Below, piece by piece: positions 25,217-33,278 of a stretch of DNA of 64,000 nt. The DNA lies in the NCBI GenBank assembly GCA_964468125.1, contig CAYXVF010000016.1, positions 13,721 through 77,720 of the forward strand, read 5' to 3'. The notes beneath the pieces are model-generated. The model was given only the letters and a program-made list of their open reading frames with translations. It was not told the DNA's origin and did no database searches. Position numbers and translations under genes: made by a program. Every line of letters starts with the position of its first letter. Positions within the stretch are counted from its first letter, which is position 1. The stretch is from CAYXVF01 sp964468125 (GTDB lineage Bacteria; Myxococcota; XYA12-FULL-58-9; CAYXVF01).

Positions 25217-28099
25217 CTATTGAATATAACCGAGCGCACGAAGCGCCTCGAGACGCTGCGCGTTCATCGCTCGAGTCTCCTGTTCGATCACCGGCGGCGC
25301 CCCTTCATACAGAAGGATCCGAGGCTCCGTCGCGCGCACGAGACCCGCGATGTCCCCCGCTTCATACTCAACCGCGGAGCTCGCCTCAATGCGGGCAGTG
25401 GCGATCGCTGTTCCTTTCCCGTTCAACACGTCGATCGCCAAACGTGCGGTGTCGTCTACCTCGAGCTCCGCGAACAGGAAACGCTCGTTACCGCTCACTC
25501 TCAGCTCGACCGTCCGGTCTCCGCTCCCGCGTCCCGTCGCCCCAAACCAGGCACGCGCACTCCGCATGGGGGTGTCGCTGCCGATCGCCACGCGCCTGGC
25601 GCCTTCCGGGAGCGCGAGTCCGAGCCAACGTCCGCGCCGGTTCTGCACGAGCCAGTCCGCGAGCTGCTGCTCGAGACGCTTCCGCTCGACACGGGCACTT
25701 CGCGCGAGGTCGTTCTGCTCGAGGGGGTCCTCGCGAATGTTGAACAGCCGAGTCCGCATCGAGGCCGACGTCGGGTGGTTGACGATCATTTTCCAGTCCC
25801 CGTGGCTCACGGCGATGACGTGCTGTTTGACGTTCTCCGTGAACACCGGTGCGTCCTCGCTGTCCGGGTCGGCGGTGCCGTCGAGAAGGGGCAAGAGGGA
25901 GCGCGCGTTTCGTGGCTCATCGCGGGGTGTGAGACCCGCCATCTCGAGCACCGTGGGCATGAGGTCGTAGGCCTGCACGCTGCGCGTGACCCGTTTAACG
26001 TCTCCCTTCGCAAAACGCGCGTGTGGTTTGATGATCAGTGGGACGCGAGTCAGCGTGTCGTAGAGCCAGGGCCCCCCGTGCCCGAAGGTGTTGGCGTGCT
26101 CCCACATCATTTCGCCGTGGTCCGCGACGAAGACGATGAGGGTGTCGTCGTAGAGCCCACGGTCGCGGAGGGCCTGAAGGAACACGCCGAGCCGATCATC
26201 AATAAACGCGATCTCCCCGTCGTAGAGATCTTTCGCCACGGGTTTGAAGTCGCGCTTCATTCCCTTGCCCTGCCCGCAGCCGCCGCATCCGAGCACGTGG
26301 TTGTCGCCGGTGATCGTGATCGGGAGGTTGAGCGCAAAACGTCCGAGGTCGTCTCGGCCGGCATACTTCGAGTCGAAGGGTTTGGGCTGATTGAAGGGTT
26401 GGTGTGGGTCGTTGAAGTGCAGAAACAGAAAGAACCTGCGCTCTTCGTTGCGCTCGAGCCAGGCCATCGCCTTGTCCAGGTTCGATTGCGCATGCACGTG
26501 GTGCAGAGGGACGTTGAACCAGCGCTCAAACCCCTGCTCGAATCCCATGTTGTACAGGTAGGCTTTGTACATGATCGCCTCGGTGGCGTAGCCCGCGTCG
26601 CGAAAGTACTCCGGTAGCGTATGTAGCGCATCAGGAATCGAGCGGGCGCGGTGGACCACTTGGTGGCGCGAGGCCGCGCGGCCGGTGAACATGCTCGCGA
26701 ACGAAGGGCTCGTCCAGTTGCTCGCCGAGAGCGCCCGATCAAACACCACGCCATCCTCTGCGAGTCGGTCGATGTTGGGGCTGGTCTTCCGCTCGTAGCC
26801 GTACGCCGACAGACGATCCGCTCGAAGGGTGTCTACGGCGATGACGATGACGTTCGGGCGCTCATCTTCTCGTTTCGCTTCTAGGACCGGCGTGCCCCAA
26901 AGACCCAAGCCCCGCTGTCCCGCCGGAGACTCCGTCTCCAGGATGAGTGTGGTATGTCGACCGACGAGTTCGGAAAGGGAGACCGAGCCTTCGTGCCACC
27001 GCCAATCGTCTCCGACTGTCAGTGTCTGCTCGAATAGGGTGATCGGATCACCGTCCTCTTTCGATGCACGAACCCGAAACGTGACGCTCTCCCCACTGCG
27101 ACTCGCCTTGTGCATGGCGTAGGAGAAAACAAAGCGGGCGTCGGCGGGAAGTGCGGTGAGCGAGAACTTCAGGGTTGTGGGGCTTGGTACGAACAGCGCC
27201 TCGCGGTAGTCGTAATTGTGGTCATAGGGTGGCTTTGCGTCGCTGAGCAGGCCCACCGGCAACAGCTGGCCGCGCTTGGCGAGCCCGGATTCTTCTTCTG
27301 CGCGCAGCGCGTCGGCACTCTTCAGGAGGGCGAGCTCCTGAGAGGAGCTCGGCAGCACCTTCTCCACTCGAATGTCGTCGAAGAGGCTCCTCGTCCCTGC
27401 GTTGCCCTTCACCAAGCCTTCCGCGTCATTGAGAAGCAGAACGAGCGAACGGGTGTAGGGTGACGTGAAGAAGCTCACGGCGCTGCCGTCCCAGCCTCCG
27501 GGCTTCGGGCGCTCGAAGTGGTGCACAAACAGGAGCTGTTTCATCGAGACGAATCGCCCGTTCATTGCGGCGCTGAGGTCCGCCGGATGGTTCAGGCTCT
27601 TTGGGTGGGCGAGGCGCGAGCGCGATTCGATCACCTGGAAATCGATGTTGGGGTCGTCCGTGCGACTTGCGCGCGCCACCCGGTAGTGGGTCGAGGGTTC
27701 CGCTTCCACGATGAACACGCACTCGTGCGGGTTGCGTCCGCGGTACACGAGCGCGTTTCCCCGCCCATCCTGACGACGCCCTACGCGGCACCCCTTCCCC
27801 GGGAGAGAGGGGGCCGTGCCCTCGAAGCCGAGCTCGAGGCTCGTTTCGTGGGGAACATCGCCTTCGCCGGCGAGAGTCGCGACGCTCTTCACCGCGTCGA
27901 GGGGAGAGTGAACCTGCGCGTCGTCGATGTGGTCGACGAGTCGATAGGGCAGCTCGGTCGCGGGCTCCGCGGCCGCTGTGGCGTCGTCGGGCGCAGGGGC
28001 GGCTGCAGGGGCGCCCGCAGGGGCGCCCGCAGGCTCCGCTGCGGGCTCGGAGCGGCAGGCGAAGAGAAACAATGGCAACAGGACGATGATGCGACGCAT
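25217..28099 (-). CDS. Sulfatase/alkaline-phosphatase superfamily lipoprotein
   Basis: 960 residues from the ATG at 28099. The lipoprotein signal MRRIIVLLPLFLFACRS is followed by an Ala/Pro/Gly linker with PAGAPAGAPAAAPAP repeats. Residues about 60-400 are an unassigned N-terminal beta-rich region. The hydrolase domain starts at NVIVIAVDTLRADRLSAYGY and contains FVADHGEMMWEH. At the nucleophile position it reads ASNWTSPSFASMF with Thr near 463. Arylsulfatases need Cys or Ser in CxPxR, so this member may be a phosphoester or phosphoglycerol-type enzyme rather than a sulfatase. A Cys-rich insert, LGCGGCGQGKGM, lies near residue 600. It is probably anchored in the outer membrane. Confidence 0.87.
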   Translation of the reverse strand: MRRIIVLLPLFLFACRSEPAAEPAGAPAGAPAAAPAPDDATAAAEPATELPYRLVDHIDDAQVHSPLDAVKSVATLAGEGDVPHETSLELGFEGTAPSLPGKGCRVGRRQDGRGNALVYRGRNPHECVFIVEAEPSTHYRVARASRTDDPNIDFQVIESRSRLAHPKSLNHPADLSAAMNGRFVSMKQLLFVHHFERPKPGGWDGSAVSFFTSPYTRSLVLLLNDAEGLVKGNAGTRSLFDDIRVEKVLPSSSQELALLKSADALRAEEESGLAKRGQLLPVGLLSDAKPPYDHNYDYREALFVPSPTTLKFSLTALPADARFVFSYAMHKASRSGESVTFRVRASKEDGDPITLFEQTLTVGDDWRWHEGSVSLSELVGRHTTLILETESPAGQRGLGLWGTPVLEAKREDERPNVIVIAVDTLRADRLSAYGYERKTSPNIDRLAEDGVVFDRALSASNWTSPSFASMFTGRAASRHQVVHRARSIPDALHTLPEYFRDAGYATEAIMYKAYLYNMGFEQGFERWFNVPLHHVHAQSNLDKAMAWLERNEERRFFLFLHFNDPHQPFNQPKPFDSKYAGRDDLGRFALNLPITITGDNHVLGCGGCGQGKGMKRDFKPVAKDLYDGEIAFIDDRLGVFLQALRDRGLYDDTLIVFVADHGEMMWEHANTFGHGGPWLYDTLTRVPLIIKPHARFAKGDVKRVTRSVQAYDLMPTVLEMAGLTPRDEPRNARSLLPLLDGTADPDSEDAPVFTENVKQHVIAVSHGDWKMIVNHPTSASMRTRLFNIREDPLEQNDLARSARVERKRLEQQLADWLVQNRRGRWLGLALPEGARRVAIGSDTPMRSARAWFGATGRGSGDRTVELRVSGNERFLFAELEVDDTARLAIDVLNGKGTAIATARIEASSAVEYEAGDIAGLVRATEPRILLYEGAPPVIEQETRAMNAQRLEALRALGYIQ

Positions 28100-28223
28100 G
28101 GAATCCTCAGTGGGGACACTGTCGAGACCTAGTAAATGCACCCTCCCTCGGGGCGGACGATCCGTCAAATTCCTCGATCTCCCGGTCGCTTGCGGCGCTG
28201 CGCCGTCGGATTAGGTTGCCTGC

Positions 28224-30587
28224 ATGACCTTATCTCCGGAGATCGAAGAGCGCTGGTGTCGCGGCCGGGAAACGGTGCCCCGCGACGGCGCACTCGTCCT
28301 GTATTGGATGCGCACCGCCGTGCGCGCCTACGAAAATCCCGCTCTCGACGCGGCCCTACTGACCGCCCGTTCCCTGGGCGTACCGCTCCTCGTCTACCAC
28401 GCCGTCTCCGAGCGCTATCCTTACGCGAATGACCGGCATCACCACTTCATTCTCGAAGGGGCACGCGATGTCTCCCGTGAGCTCGCCGAGCGAGGCATTC
28501 CCTATGCGCTCCACGTCGAGCGGGAGGGAAATCGAGGGCCGCACCTGAAAACCCTCGGCCACCGCGCGGCGGTCGTCATCTCGGAGGAAATGCCGGTGAG
28601 CCCCCTCCGCGAGTGGACCGAAACCCTCGCCGCTGCAATCGATGCACCGGTTTGGACCTTTGATACGGCGTGCGTCGTCCCGGTCACTCTGCCCGGCAAG
28701 CCCTACACACGCGCTTTCAAATACCGCGATGCGGTGAAGCGCTTTCGGCGCGATCGCATCGCCCGTGAGTGGCAGGAGCAGGAGGATCCTGGGGACGCGA
28801 CGATCCCGGTCGAGCTTCCCTTCGACCCGGTGGACCTCGAAGTGACGTCAGCGGATGAGCTCGTTGCCGCATGCAGAATCGACCACTCGGTGGCGCCGGT
28901 GCCGCATACGCGGGGCGGCTCTGCGGCGGGTTATGCGCGCTGGGAGCGGTTCAAGGCGCGAGGGCTCAAAGCCTACGGGCGGACGCGAAACGACCCGCTC
29001 AAGGATGGGGTGAGCCGAATGTCTGCCTATCTCCACTACGGACACGTCTCTCCGCTGCGTCTGGCGCGCGAGGCTCACGCGGCGAAGGCGGAGAAGTACG
29101 TTGATGAGCTCGTAACTTGGCGCGAGCTCGCCTACACCTACTGCTACTACGAGTCGGATCTGGACACCGTGGAAGCGCTTCCGTCCTGGGCTCGGGAGAC
29201 CTTTCGCGCTGGAGAGTGCGACCCGCGTCCCGCGCTCTATTCCTGGGAGACCTTGGCGCGCGCCCAAACCGGTGACGCGCTCTGGGATGCGTGTCAACGC
29301 TCGCTCCTGATCCATGGCGAGCTGCACAACAATGTGCGCATGACCTGGGGCAAAGCCTTCTCCCAGTGGACCCCAAACGTCGAGCGCGCGCTCGCGCTCG
29401 CGCTCGATCTCAACCATCGCTATGCGCTGGACGGTCGGGATCCGAGCTCCTATGGCGGTATCTTGTGGTGCTTTGGCCAGTTCGATCGTCCCTTCTCGCC
29501 CGCACAGCCGATCATCGGGGTGGTGAGGCCGCGTCCTACGGAACAGCACGCCAGGCGCCTCGATGTTCGCGCCTATTCGGCGAAGACCGGTCGGCCGCTG
29601 GTGCACAACCCCCCAAAGGTCGCCGTGGTTGGCGCTGGGGTTGCCGGGATGATGTGTGCCCGGACACTGAAAGACCACGGCGTCCCAGTGGTGGTGTTCG
29701 ACAAGGGGCGAGGAGCCGGTGGGCGAATGTCCACGCGGCGGGCAGAGCCGAGGGCGTTCGATCATGGCGCCCCGTACTTTGTTGCCAGGGACCGCACGTT
29801 TCGCCGCTACGTCACGAGCTGGCTCGAGGACGGAATCGTGGAGCGCTGGGCCGGTCGACCCGCGCGCCTCAGCGACGGCGTCATCCACTCTGACGACGGG
29901 CCGAAAGAGCGTTTCGTCGGCTCGCCCAGGATGTCGGCGGTGGTGGCCCATCTCGCCGAGGACCTAGACGTTCGCTTCGGCGCGGAAGTAACGTCCATGG
30001 TTCGCGAGGGTGGTGGTTTTCACGTTGTGCTCGGAGACGAGCGCTCTGGCCCCTTTGACCTCGTGCTCTTTGGTGCGCCCGCGCCACAGACCGCCCGGCT
30101 CGCACCCCTCTTCGCCGAACGCCTAGAGTCGGTGCGCTACCGGCCCGCATGGACGACACTGATCTCCCTCGATGAGGAGCCAGACGAGCTCCAATGGGAC
30201 TCGCTCAAGGTCGAGAGCTCGATCGTTGCGTGGATCGCGCGCAATCACAAAAAGCCCGGCCGCGCGGATGCACCGAGCCTCGTCGTACAAGCGGAGCAGG
30301 GCTACAGCCTCGAGCATCTCGAGGACCATGAGACGTCTGTTACCGGTGCCATGTGTGAGGCCGTCTCGACCCTCACAGGAATCTCCCCCTCGCGGATGGT
30401 GGAAGCGCGCGCGCATCGATGGCGCTATGCCCTCGTAGAGCAGGCGCTCGGTGAGCCCTGCCTTTGGGACGCGGACGCGGGGCTCGGTGTCTGTGGCGAC
30501 GGGTGTCTCGGTCCGCGGGTCGAGGATGCGTTCTCGAGCGGCGTGGCTCTAGCCGGTCGTGTGCTCTCCTGGATGCGTGGTGCGTGA
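28224..30587 (+). CDS. Class II-type photolyase fused to renalase-like FAD amine oxidase
   Basis: 787 residues in two parts. Residues 1 to about 455 match class II CPD photolyase: LVLYWMRTAVRAYENPALDA at the N-terminal fold, then RMSAYLHYGHVSPLRLAREA, VDELVTWRELAYTYCYYES and SLLIHGELHNNVRMTWGKAF, and LDGRDPSSYGGILWCFGQFD, which line the FAD pocket. After PPKV a second Rossmann domain starts with VAVVGAGVAGMMCARTL (GAGVAG at 470-475), then FDKGRGAGGRMSTRR and the C-terminal GVCGDGCLGPRVEDAFSSGV, as in renalase/amine oxidase flavoproteins. It thus has two FAD sites. Photolyases repair UV dimers with light. The second domain might reduce the FAD or act separately. The exonuclease gene overlaps its end. 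Confidence 0.9.
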   Translation: MTLSPEIEERWCRGRETVPRDGALVLYWMRTAVRAYENPALDAALLTARSLGVPLLVYHAVSERYPYANDRHHHFILEGARDVSRELAERGIPYALHVEREGNRGPHLKTLGHRAAVVISEEMPVSPLREWTETLAAAIDAPVWTFDTACVVPVTLPGKPYTRAFKYRDAVKRFRRDRIAREWQEQEDPGDATIPVELPFDPVDLEVTSADELVAACRIDHSVAPVPHTRGGSAAGYARWERFKARGLKAYGRTRNDPLKDGVSRMSAYLHYGHVSPLRLAREAHAAKAEKYVDELVTWRELAYTYCYYESDLDTVEALPSWARETFRAGECDPRPALYSWETLARAQTGDALWDACQRSLLIHGELHNNVRMTWGKAFSQWTPNVERALALALDLNHRYALDGRDPSSYGGILWCFGQFDRPFSPAQPIIGVVRPRPTEQHARRLDVRAYSAKTGRPLVHNPPKVAVVGAGVAGMMCARTLKDHGVPVVVFDKGRGAGGRMSTRRAEPRAFDHGAPYFVARDRTFRRYVTSWLEDGIVERWAGRPARLSDGVIHSDDGPKERFVGSPRMSAVVAHLAEDLDVRFGAEVTSMVREGGGFHVVLGDERSGPFDLVLFGAPAPQTARLAPLFAERLESVRYRPAWTTLISLDEEPDELQWDSLKVESSIVAWIARNHKKPGRADAPSLVVQAEQGYSLEHLEDHETSVTGAMCEAVSTLTGISPSRMVEARAHRWRYALVEQALGEPCLWDADAGLGVCGDGCLGPRVEDAFSSGVALAGRVLSWMRGA

Positions 30588-31584
30588 CCCGCTCTTGAAA
30601 GTGACCGAGTCGGGTCTCTACTGCGCGCGCGGGGATTTTTACGTCGACCCCTGGCGCGGGGTGGAGCGCGCACTGATCACCCATGGTCACGCAGACCATG
30701 CACGCGCGGGCTCACGCCACTACTGGGCTGCGAGCGCCGGTGCACCGATTCTTCGACAACGTCTCCTCGAAATCGATCTCACCCCCGTGGACTATGGGAA
30801 AGCCTTCGAGCTCGGGGGTGTGCAGGTGTCCTTTCACCCCGCCGGCCACGTCTTGGGATCCGCGCAGGTACGCCTCGAGGCCGATCGGGAGGTGTGGGTG
30901 GTCTCCGGCGATTACAAGCGCTCGCCGGACCCGACGTGCCAGCCGTTCGAGGTGGTGCCCTGCGACGTTTTCATCAGCGAGGCGACCTTCGCTCTCCCGG
31001 TCTATCAGTGGCGGCCCGGCGAAGAGATCGCGCGCGAGATCCTCGCCTGGTGGGACGCAAATGCGAAGCGCGGTCGCAACTCCGTGCTCTTGTGTTACGC
31101 CCTCGGCAAAGCACAGCGAGTCCTCGCGGAGCTCTCGCAACTCACGGACCGTGGCGTCCACGTGCACGGCGCTGTCGATTCGATCGTTCAGCTCTATCGC
31201 GACTCGGGGATTGCAATGCTCGACAGCGAAAAGGTCGACGGTCGTGACCAGCGCAAGAAGTTTCGTGGCGAGCTCGTCGTTGCTCCGCCCTCGGCGGCGG
31301 GGTCGACCTGGCTGCGCCGCTTTGGCGACTACCAGCTCGGCTTTGCGTCCGGCTGGATGCGTTTGCGGGGCTCGCGCCGACGCCGCGGCTACGACCGGGG
31401 CTTCATCCTCAGCGACCATGCAGACTGGCCCGGACTCGTTGACACCATTCGTGCGACCGGCGCGCGCAAGGTGCTCGCCACCCATGGCTACACCGACGCG
31501 ATCGTGCGCTATCTGCGGGAGGAGGGTGTCGACGCCGAGGCCCTCGAGACCGCCTTCGAGGGCGAAGGGGAGGGGGGTCAATGA
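30577..31584 (+). CDS. Ligase-associated DNA exonuclease (MBL fold)
   Basis: 335 residues from GTG 30577 (GTG 30580 is equally possible), overlapping the photolyase stop by about ten bases. It is a metallo-beta-lactamase/beta-CASP nuclease: ALITHGHADHARAGSRHYWA holds the HxHxDH zinc motif, AGHVLGSAQV the third His region, and SGDYKRSPDP and HADWPGL further metal ligands. FILSDHADWPG and CYALGKAQRVLAEL are typical of the ligase-associated group. In this family the gene stands with an ATP-dependent ligase and an Lhr-like helicase, exactly as here. The role is end processing in DNA damage repair (by family assignment). Confidence 0.92.
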   Translation: MVRDPLLKVTESGLYCARGDFYVDPWRGVERALITHGHADHARAGSRHYWAASAGAPILRQRLLEIDLTPVDYGKAFELGGVQVSFHPAGHVLGSAQVRLEADREVWVVSGDYKRSPDPTCQPFEVVPCDVFISEATFALPVYQWRPGEEIAREILAWWDANAKRGRNSVLLCYALGKAQRVLAELSQLTDRGVHVHGAVDSIVQLYRDSGIAMLDSEKVDGRDQRKKFRGELVVAPPSAAGSTWLRRFGDYQLGFASGWMRLRGSRRRRGYDRGFILSDHADWPGLVDTIRATGARKVLATHGYTDAIVRYLREEGVDAEALETAFEGEGEGGQ

Positions 31585-33278
31585 GGCGGCTGGCGCATCT
31601 CTTCGAGGCCTTGGACCAGACGACCTCCACCAACGCGAAGGTCGATCACCTCGTCGATTACTTCTCCTCGACTCCCCCGGAAGACGCGGCTTGGACTGTT
31701 TTCTTTTTGACGGGCCGCCGCATGAAGCGACTGATCGGGTCGCGACAACTTCGCGCCTGGGTCGTTGGCGCCTGCGATTTGCCCGAGTGGCTCGTCAATG
31801 AATGTTACTCGGTGGTGGGGGACATCGCGGAGACGGTCGCTCTGCTGCTCGAGAACGACCGAGACACGGGCGAGGACGTGCCGCTCAACGCCTGGATGCG
31901 AGAGCGTATCGAGCCCTTGCGGCATCGGGATGAGCACTTTCAGCAGGAGTGCATCGTCGGTTGGTGGCGCGTACTCCCTACGCGAGAGATCTTCATCCTC
32001 AACAAGCTCCTCACCGGCGGTTTTCGCGTTGGGGTGTCGAAGACCCTCGTCGTGCGCGCCCTCGCGCGGGTGGCTTCGGTGGAACCTGCGACGGTTCAGC
32101 ACCGTCTCATGGGACGCTGGACGCCGAGCGCGGAAGGTTTTTTGCGCATACTCTCTGACGACACGAGCGACGTCGATAGCTCGAAGCCCTATCCGTACTT
32201 CCTTGCCTCACCGCTGGAACGGGAGGTGGAAGAGTTGGGTCCCCGCGCGGACTGGGCGGCCGAGTGGAAGTGGGACGGAATTCGCTCGCAGCTGGTGGTC
32301 CGGGACGGGCAGGTTTTCTTCTGGTCCCGCGGCGAAGAGCTCGTCACCGAGCGCTATCCGGAGGTGAGCGAGGAACATGGCGTGCGGGACGGGACCGTGC
32401 TCGACGGCGAGATCCTCGCCTATCGTGACGGACCCCTGCCCTTCGCCGAGCTGCAGCGGCGAATCGGTCGCAAGACGGTCAGCGACGCCCTCTTGGATGA
32501 TGTGCCCGTCGCCTTCATGGCCTACGACGTGTTGGAGCACGAGGGACGTGACATTCGGGCAGAGCCGTTGAATGTCCGGCGCCGCGTCCTCGAATCGATC
32601 GTCGGGGCGTCGGGCCCGGCGATTGTGCTCTCGCCTCTGGTGGCAGGCGAGGGCTGGGAAGAGCTCGCGCGCCTCAGGGCCGAGTCGAGAGAGCGACGGG
32701 TGGAGGGCTTGATGCTCAAGCGCTGGAGCTCGCCCTACCGAGCAGGCCGAAAACGCGGCGACTGGTGGAAGTGGAAGATCGAGCCCTTCAGCATCGACGC
32801 GGTCATGGTCTACGCCCAGGCGGGACACGGGAAGCGAGCGAACCTCTACACGGACTACACCTTCGCAGTCTGGCAGGACGGCGAGCTGACCCCGGTGGCC
32901 AAAGCCTACTCGGGGCTCGACAACGAAGAGATCCGAAAGCTCGACCGCTGGATCCGAAAGAACACCGTCGAGAAGTTCGGTCCCGTCCGAAGCGTGACGC
33001 CCGCGCAGGTCTTCGAGATCGCCTTCGAGGGGTTGCAGGCTTCGTCCCGCCACAAGTCCGGGGTGGCGCTGCGGTTTCCGCGTATCGCGCGCTGGCGTCA
33101 GGACAAGCGGATCGAAGAGGCGGACACGCTCGAGCAGCTCCAGGCGCTCTTGAAGATCGAGGGCGAGGCGGCGGTGGCCGCGAAGGGGAGGGAGGAGCTG
33201 CCGCGGACGGGCAAACGACGTCGGCGAAAACCTCGAGGCCCAGAGCAGCTCGACCTGTTCCTGGAGGCCGAGCGTTGA
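31581..33278 (+). CDS. ATP-dependent DNA ligase (ligase-associated repair system)
   Basis: 565 residues; the ATG overlaps the exonuclease stop (ATGA). The N-terminal DNA-binding domain (RRLAHLFEALDQTTSTNAKV) is followed by the nucleotidyltransferase domain with the adenylation motif AEWKWDGIRSQLVV (motif I Lys), motif III region FMAYDVLEHEGRD, motif IV/V RVEGLMLKRWSSPYRAG and KWKIEP. The C-terminal OB-fold carries YTFAVWQDGELTPVAKAYSG. It seals nicks using ATP. A basic tail (TGKRRRRKPRG) precedes the end. It is the usual LigB-like partner in the exonuclease-ligase-helicase cluster. Confidence 0.95.
   Translation: MRRLAHLFEALDQTTSTNAKVDHLVDYFSSTPPEDAAWTVFFLTGRRMKRLIGSRQLRAWVVGACDLPEWLVNECYSVVGDIAETVALLLENDRDTGEDVPLNAWMRERIEPLRHRDEHFQQECIVGWWRVLPTREIFILNKLLTGGFRVGVSKTLVVRALARVASVEPATVQHRLMGRWTPSAEGFLRILSDDTSDVDSSKPYPYFLASPLEREVEELGPRADWAAEWKWDGIRSQLVVRDGQVFFWSRGEELVTERYPEVSEEHGVRDGTVLDGEILAYRDGPLPFAELQRRIGRKTVSDALLDDVPVAFMAYDVLEHEGRDIRAEPLNVRRRVLESIVGASGPAIVLSPLVAGEGWEELARLRAESRERRVEGLMLKRWSSPYRAGRKRGDWWKWKIEPFSIDAVMVYAQAGHGKRANLYTDYTFAVWQDGELTPVAKAYSGLDNEEIRKLDRWIRKNTVEKFGPVRSVTPAQVFEIAFEGLQASSRHKSGVALRFPRIARWRQDKRIEEADTLEQLQALLKIEGEAAVAAKGREELPRTGKRRRRKPRGPEQLDLFLEAER

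Noticed and set aside
27990..28045. Tandem GGGGCGCCCGCA repeats as a mobile or regulatory element
   Set aside because: They encode the Ala-Pro-Gly linker of the lipoprotein; a low-complexity coding repeat explains them.
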